Of a stretch of 64,000 nt of DNA, positions 57,801 through 64,000 are shown one piece after another. This stretch comes from Cinnamomum chago. Its lineage: Eukaryota > Streptophyta > Magnoliopsida > Laurales > Lauraceae. Made by a program: the position numbers and the translations under genes. The DNA lies in the NCBI GenBank assembly GCA_038049695.1, contig CP142453.1:17550001-17614000 (forward strand). The letters run 5' to 3'. Position 1 is the first letter of the stretch. Every line of letters starts with the position of its first letter. The notes below the pieces were generated by a model that saw nothing but the letters and a program-made list of their open reading frames with translations, was not told the origin of the DNA and ran no database searches.

Positions 57801-60800
57801 TTTATTATAATTGTCCCTCTTCCCATCAGTGATGGAAATGTTTGTTTGGTTTGCAGATCAGTGCATGCAATGGGAGGCACTGTGCAGATACTTTCTCTGG
57901 ACCAAATGGAGACAATAAACCCACCTTATGGACTGAGAACTGGACACAACAGTAAGTATACTTCTTAGTGAGCCATAGACTGTAAATTCTTTTTCTTATT
58001 TTTAGAAACTGAAACTGAAGAAGGAAATAAATATAGGACTTGTCATCTTTTACATTTCACTATTTTCTAATCTCAGCTTTGGCCTTATAGCAAAGATTAC
58101 AATAGGATTGATTATGCAAATATGGTTCTCATCTAAAATAGTGAATTGCTAGGATTTGGACAACCTTGAGGCCCTTAAAATAGTATCCCTTTAGATGGTT
58201 TCCATTTCTTACACATAGGTAGGTCAAGGAAATACAATTTAATGCTTAAACCCCCTCTGACCCCCACCCTGCCCTGCCCCCACCCAATAATTTGTGTTCT
58301 TCTAGAATGGACATTTAGGGAAAAGACATAGTATAATAATTTAAATTACAAAGTAAAAGTTTCAAAATATCAAAATTAATAGTTGATTAACGTAATTCAT
58401 GGTCTAGTTTTTTTCTTCAATAGGGCCTCATTGTTTACCAGATTATTCATTTAATTGAATTATAAAGTTCTTTCTAAATTAGAACAAGACTGATAGTCTA
58501 CATGACTCTTACCGATAAAAAAAAGGTCTACATGACTCTTAATGTGATGGTAAAAATGTGCTCAGTTGAAGTCATTTGAATTCGTAATTGAACAAAATAA
58601 CCCTTTTTGGCTGAAGAAATGATTGATGTAAAAGAAAGATAAAGAGTATGAGATATGTTAATTAAATAGCTTACCTGGTAAATTCAAAATTGATGATTTG
58701 ATTACCTTTAAAATTCTAAAAGATGTTTGAAATACGGTCTATTACCGAAAGAGACCGATTTTGCATGCAATTGATTGCTTTGATGACTCCAGGTTTACAG
58801 TATTTGGTGATCCACTATCCATAAGATCATCTGAAGATATTGCATACGCAGTTACTCGTTTCTTCTCTAAAAATGGCTCACATGTAAACTATTACATGGT
58901 ATGTTTTGATCCTCTAACATAATATCAAATCGCCAATTACTGAATCAAAAGAAAAAAAATCATCTTTCCTTCATGTTTTTTTTTTCCACTTGTATTTGCA
59001 GTATCATGGGGGAACAAATTTCGGGCGAACAGCTGCAGCATTTGTAACAACTGTCTACTATGATGATGCTCCGCTTGATGAATTTGGTTAGATAAGTGAT
59101 ATATCATTTCCATTTGGTTACAATAAAATACACAATTCTGAACCAGAGAGAAATATGCTTTTCATTTACATGTGGGCTCCCCCCTCAAAGTGATCCAGTC
59201 TGTTCAGCTTGTGGGTCACACCGTGTGAATGTGCAATGCTTCACCACCAAACAATCATCGCCATACGAAAATTGGCATGCAAATGTATGGTTAGAAAGAA
59301 GATATAGCCAGCAGTCCTCATTTTTGGACAACTTGGTTTATCAATAGAGGAAAACATTCTATATAAACTATCCACAGTGTGTCTCACCAGGTGAATCATC
59401 TAGATCATTCAAAAGAAGAACCCCACTTATAAGTATATATGGATTGAAGGAAAAAGGTTAACAATAATAAGAGAACTTACAGAAATTATTTGCAAGTAGC
59501 TAAACTATTGAGCTTGGTTGGAATGATTTAATCATACAAACTAAAACCATCAGCGATCAACTCACTAATTTATTTTCAGTTTATGACACCTTGATGAATA
59601 TGTTCAAGTGCCTTGTTCTCCATTACACATTTTTTAGTACTGATGCAGATGTTCCTGTTCTCATTGCCTTTTTTTTTTTTACTTTTTCTTTCTTCCTTAG
59701 GCTTGCCCAAGGAGCCCAAATATAGCCACCTCCGTGATGTGCACCAGGCTTTGAATCTATGTAAAAAGGCCTTGCTTTCGGGCACTCCCTCTATCCAGAA
59801 CTTGGGGAAAAACCTAGAGGTAGTACTACAGTTCCTTCTATAATAAGCTTAAATATTAAGTATCTGGATGTGGCTAAAAGCTCAGCCCATTTTAATATAT
59901 ACAGAAGATGGTTGTCCTTTTATTGTTCTCTTAGGGGGTTACATCAGGAGCCACTTAGGCAGGCAGGATAGCTTTTCCAAGCAATTGTCATTATCAGTGT
60001 TAGTTGCCGGTAATTAGCATGGTAAGGAAAAAAGAAAAGGAAAACAATATCCTTCCTGATGTTAACTTGGAATTTCTGCATCACCTCAAAATGTATGAAG
60101 GAAACAGCTAAGTATTGTTTCGATCAAAATATTCAAACCAATTTGGACTTGTGCTGCGTAGGAACTCACTGAAATTGTCAAAGAAGTTCAGTGGCCTGCA
60201 ATATTACAAATTTAATTCATGATACATGATGTAGAGGTTTATTGTTCTTCAGAGATGGGCCTCTTGCTATGATTAGGCCATTCACTGTCCTCTTTCTTCC
60301 CTATAGTGGTCGAAAAACTTACTTGGATGTAAACCATAGGCCATTTTTTACAGGTATAAAAGTATGATCATCAGAAAGCTAGGGACATTTTCAGAGATAG
60401 ATAAGGACTGACCTATGCATGTTGAGTGGTTACAAATTACAATTAATCACACACATTTCCTAACTTGCTAAAAACCAAATTTTGGCTTCATCGTATGTCA
60501 CTAGTATCGTCGTTTGAAGTAATATTAGAGGATATGATGAGAGGTTTTTTGATGCGTGCAGGCCATAATCTATGGGAAGCCTGGAAGTGATGTCTGCGTT
60601 GCTTTTCTCGAAAACATCGATAAAAGATTACCTGCGACAGTAACCTTCAAAGGCACTAAATACTATCTGCCTGCTCGTTCCGTCAGCATTCTGGGTGACT
60701 GCAAGACAGTGTTCTTTAACACCCATCAGGTAACTTCCAATCTCTACTAGTATCACAGACATGTAAGTAAGAGAAAAAAATCTTAAGAGAAGAAAACGAA

Positions 60801-63792
60801 GCCCACCATTTGTAGGTGTTTACTATGTAATGACAACAAAATAATATATCGGCTTGGTTCTAATGGCCCCTATAGTTCATTCTCAAACAATAGCCTCTTC
60901 CTCTCCAACTTCATGGACAGGCGAATCAGGTGCATAGGATAACCTTTTCATTTGTATGGAACAGGTATCTGCACAACACAATTTAAGAAGCTATCAACCT
61001 GCAGAAGAAATTAACAAGAATTGGGAATGGCAAATGTATCAAGAGAAGGTTCCAACGGTCGAGGACTCTACTTTTAATAAGGACTCTCCCATAGAGCACA
61101 ATGTTTTGGCAAAGGACACAACAGATTACGTCTGGTTTCTTACAACGTAAGATTATTTCTTATCTTCGTAAATGAGTGATATAAAAACTCCTCTTTCCGG
61201 TATATGAACTGTGTTATTCACTAGATGTAACTCATTGGTCAGGTGCATTATTTGCATCAGGAAAATTTTCCTCAGGAAGTAGTTATGACTTCCACAATGT
61301 TATAAGTTGGTCAGCTAAGCACCAAAAGCTACAATAGATTTTAATATCTTGTCGGACATGGTGTTTCTCCTATCATCTATGCACATGGGCGACACGAAAT
61401 TTGAAAACCATAGCAATTTCCCACTTGGCATGATTTTTTGTTTTTGCAATTTGCACTGTCCCAAACATACTGTGAAACAAATGACCATCACCCTACCAGT
61501 TTCTTGGTACATCCAAACGTGCATTTAATATTAATAATTTTGATACCGTGTTGAAGTTTTTGTAATTAGGTCCTACTTATTTCTTTTCTTTTTCCTTCTT
61601 CTTCTTTTTGCCTTTTTTTTCCCATAGTTTGGAATTGGACGATGATGACTTGCCTTGGAGGTCAGACGTTTCTCCAGTACTTGAGGTCCAATCACTTGGA
61701 CATGGCGTGGTTGTCTTCATCAACAATGCTTTCGTAGGTAAGCTCTCCTGCATTTTTTAACTTCCATTTATTCTAGGACTGGCTTAGGCCTTTTGTGAGA
61801 AGTGTCATCTAAAGTCAAACTTGATTAATCTTTGAACCCAAATGAGTTAAAAGAGAACAGAATTAACATCACATAAGTACTTTCCATGGTGTTTATGGAC
61901 TTCTATATGAAGAGAGGTGATATAAAAACAAAATGCTTCTCTCAGTTGTCTTCTACATGTAAAGGAGCTCCACAATAAAGCTTCACACCACGTCATGGTG
62001 TGAAGCCCTTTTCATCACCGTAAGCCCCTCCTTTTTAATTATAAGTCATAAGGTAGACGTGGCTCATCCTAGATCAAGAACCCACAAAATGTATGGTAGG
62101 TTATGTTTGTTAAGTATGTTCGTCTTCTGCTTCCTAATAGCTTAAGCTTTTGGGATGTATTGGCTAGTCAGACTTGATAATGTTATGACCCACCCATCTG
62201 GTCTAGTTGATAGATGGGGCACTTTGTGCTATCATTTTTTTTTTTGTAATTCACAACCTTGAGCGTCAAATGTGGAGTTCATTATCCATTCCAGGGAAGT
62301 CCAAAGTCTTAAAACAGATCATTCCTTTTGAGCTTGAACATCATTACTCATCTAATATCATTGCATAAGTTGTTTGTAATCATGTTATGCCATTACTTTG
62401 TTACTGCATCTCAGGGTCTGTATATGGAAAAAAGGATAAACAAAGTTGCTACTTCAAGGAAGAAGTTCCTTTGAAGACTGGGAAAAATGATATTGCACTG
62501 CTAGGCATGACAATTGGACTACCGGTAGAGAATTCTAACAACCCCTGCTGTTCTTTTGTATTCTGAAGTCCAACCTTTGGCTGCATTTGGGTGTAACCAA
62601 AGGCAATGCTGTTCTAATTTTTTTTTTTAAAGAACAAGATCAATTCTTTACAAATTCGGGCCATCTCCAAAATAAGAAATCATGTTAAGTAGGATACTAT
62701 GTAATATGTACATTTCCACTGGAACTAGTATCATACCAGTCGCTGATATTAATTTGATTCAGAGAAGTAATAGAATTACCATATTCTACTTAAATGTGAT
62801 TTCCCATTTCGATGCTGCCCGGAAAAACTCAATGAGACACTTTACACTGTCAAAATTCTGATGCTTCTCTCTACACAATAAAGGATAGTGGAGTATACCT
62901 GGAGAAAAGATTTGCTGGTGTTCGCTTCTTATCAGTCAAAGGTTTGAACACTGGGACACTCGATATGTCGGAAAATTTGTGGGGCCACAAGGTAATAATA
63001 ACCTGAACCCAAAAGAAAGAACCAATATTTGTTCTTAAATCCTTATCAAATCAATCAACCCTAATGTTTACTCTGCAGGTTGGTTTGGAAGGAGAAAGAC
63101 TCCTCATTTTCACTGAGAAGGGAGCAAAAAAAGTGAAGTGGTCAAGTGCCCAGGCATCTCAACCCCTTACATGGTATAAGGTATCAACAAACATTCTTCT
63201 TTCTATTGCTTCTTTAAGGATACAGGGTACTATTGCTTCTTTCTATTGTATCTTCTCTTTTTTGGTATTACATATACTAATCTTTCAAAAGAAAAAAGAA
63301 AGAGAGAGAAGACTTTCAAGCTGCATGTTCTAGAATAAATGTTAGCCATCCAATCATATTGACCCTTTTCCAAAATCTGCATTGTTTGCTGTAGTTTCTT
63401 TCTAATTACCCACTGCTACAAGATCACTGGGATTGCTCAGTAAGCATTGACCATACCCACTAGGGATGCATTTTAATAAAGAGGATGGGACATCAAGGGT
63501 TGGTCCCACCTAAAGAGAGTCCTTTTCCCTTATCAAAAACTTGAAACAGTGGTTGGCAATTCTGTAGTTGCAACTTTCTCTCATGTTTTTCTTTTAATGC
63601 TCCACTGTATGATTCCTACTTGATCAATGTTTTTCTTCTGTTTCAGACATACTTCGATGCTCCTCATGGAGACAGACCCATTGCAGTAGACTTACGTGGG
63701 ATGTCAAAAGGACAGCTCTGGATTAATGGCGAAAGCATTGGTCGTTACTGGTCCTCCAATTTCCATGCTACCAATAAACCTACTCAGGCAAT
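54570..63792 (+). CDS. Beta-galactosidase (GH35, BGAL11/13/14-like), 17 exons, 3' truncated
   Basis: Secreted enzyme releasing terminal beta-galactose from cell-wall polysaccharides. Exons: 54570-54758, 54946-55041, 55524-55636, 55754-55820, 56574-56666, 56761-56904, 57857-57951, 58793-58898, 59002-59086, 59701-59819, 60562-60729, 60965-61146, 61628-61737, 62415-62524, 62884-62991, 63079-63180 and 63647-63792, all in phase (677 codons so far; relatives have about 840). Residues 1-24 are a signal peptide ([20 protein letters not shown]), then a Lys/Gly stretch. GH35 shows [11 protein letters not shown], acid/base E190 (IENEY) and nucleophile E261 (WTENW), then [10 protein letters not shown]. 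The C-terminal jelly-roll domains begin after the catalytic part. The last donor is taken as AT-GTATGT at 63793; CAG-GC at 63786 is an alternative. The frame is open upstream to an ATG at 54393, but the signal peptide favours 54570. Confidence 0.95.
54857..54893. repeat. (CA)n(TA)n microsatellite
   Basis: A short compound dinucleotide tract in beta-galactosidase intron 1. Confidence 0.85.
57617..57836. repeat. Tandem duplication, 110 bp unit, beta-galactosidase intron 6
   Basis: Two adjacent copies (57617-57726 and 57727-57836) share TATTTGAAATGAGTTCCAAA, TATGTAGATTTGGATT, AAAGTGAGTACTGTTTT and CCCTCTTCCCATCAGTGATG, with about eight substitutions. The second copy ends just before the exon 7 acceptor, so the polypyrimidine and CAG-like sequence is present twice. 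Confidence 0.9.
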
Positions 63793-64000
63793 GTATGTCA
63801 TTAATGCCTCTTCCAATAATAACCCATGATACCTGGGTACTTCAAAATAGACAACGTATCATGTCGTATCGTATATGATGCTTCACTTTTCATTTATAAA
63901 ATCTGTTTCCCTGCTATATCTATGGTGTGCCCTTGTCATATCAGGGCATCATAAACTATAGCAATGTATGGTCGGTTTTCTATATCACTGCTTCTGAAGA

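Noticed and set aside
37805..63792. Idea that DHQS, synaptotagmin and beta-galactosidase form a functional cluster
   Set aside because: Their pathways and cell locations are unrelated and the spacing is ordinary for a plant chromosome.

Overview
This window is nuclear DNA of a flowering plant. Four spliced protein-coding genes with plant-type GT-AG introns can be rebuilt exon by exon with unbroken reading frames, and each matches a plant-specific or plastid protein family. Introns are long and packed with plant transposons (copia, Ty3/gypsy, hAT, MITEs, SINE-like pieces). Intergenic DNA is AT-rich. I cannot name the species; the long TE-filled introns suggest a woody angiosperm with a medium or large genome, which is inference only.

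Layout. (1) 1-2849, + strand: the last two exons of a DUF630/DUF632 protein (NRG2-like), cut by the left edge. (2) 4870-28864, - strand: a complete 12-exon synaptotagmin (SYT1/E-Syt type) gene of 538 codons spread over 24 kb. Its last exon is separated from the rest by a 4.7 kb intron that holds a MITE-like element, a second inverted-repeat element and a Ty3/gypsy relic. Intron 4 (8.3 kb) holds a full-length but broken copia retrotransposon. Other introns hold a GC-rich foldback and a 562 bp TIR element. (3) 28865-37804: intergenic, no gene recognised. (4) 37805-48195, - strand: a complete 8-exon plastid 3-dehydroquinate synthase gene (455 aa). Its first intron hosts a 3.8 kb hAT transposon with an open 791-codon transposase and a perfect 8 bp target duplication; its fifth intron holds copia pol debris and a Tourist-like MITE. 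(5) 48196-54569: intergenic with an unclassified repeat pair, a SINE-like piece and a long GA microsatellite. (6) 54570-63792 and beyond, + strand: 17 exons of a secreted GH35 beta-galactosidase, cut by the right edge.

The four genes do different jobs (nuclear or signalling protein, ER-plasma membrane contact-site tether, shikimate-pathway enzyme, cell-wall galactosidase) and do not form a pathway or a cluster. The SYT and DUF632 genes converge; the DHQS and beta-galactosidase genes diverge across 6.4 kb. I found no rRNA, convincing tRNA, CRISPR array or biosynthetic gene cluster. The most notable content is the potentially autonomous hAT element, two GC-AG introns in the synaptotagmin gene, and several short inverted-repeat elements whose target duplications can be read directly.
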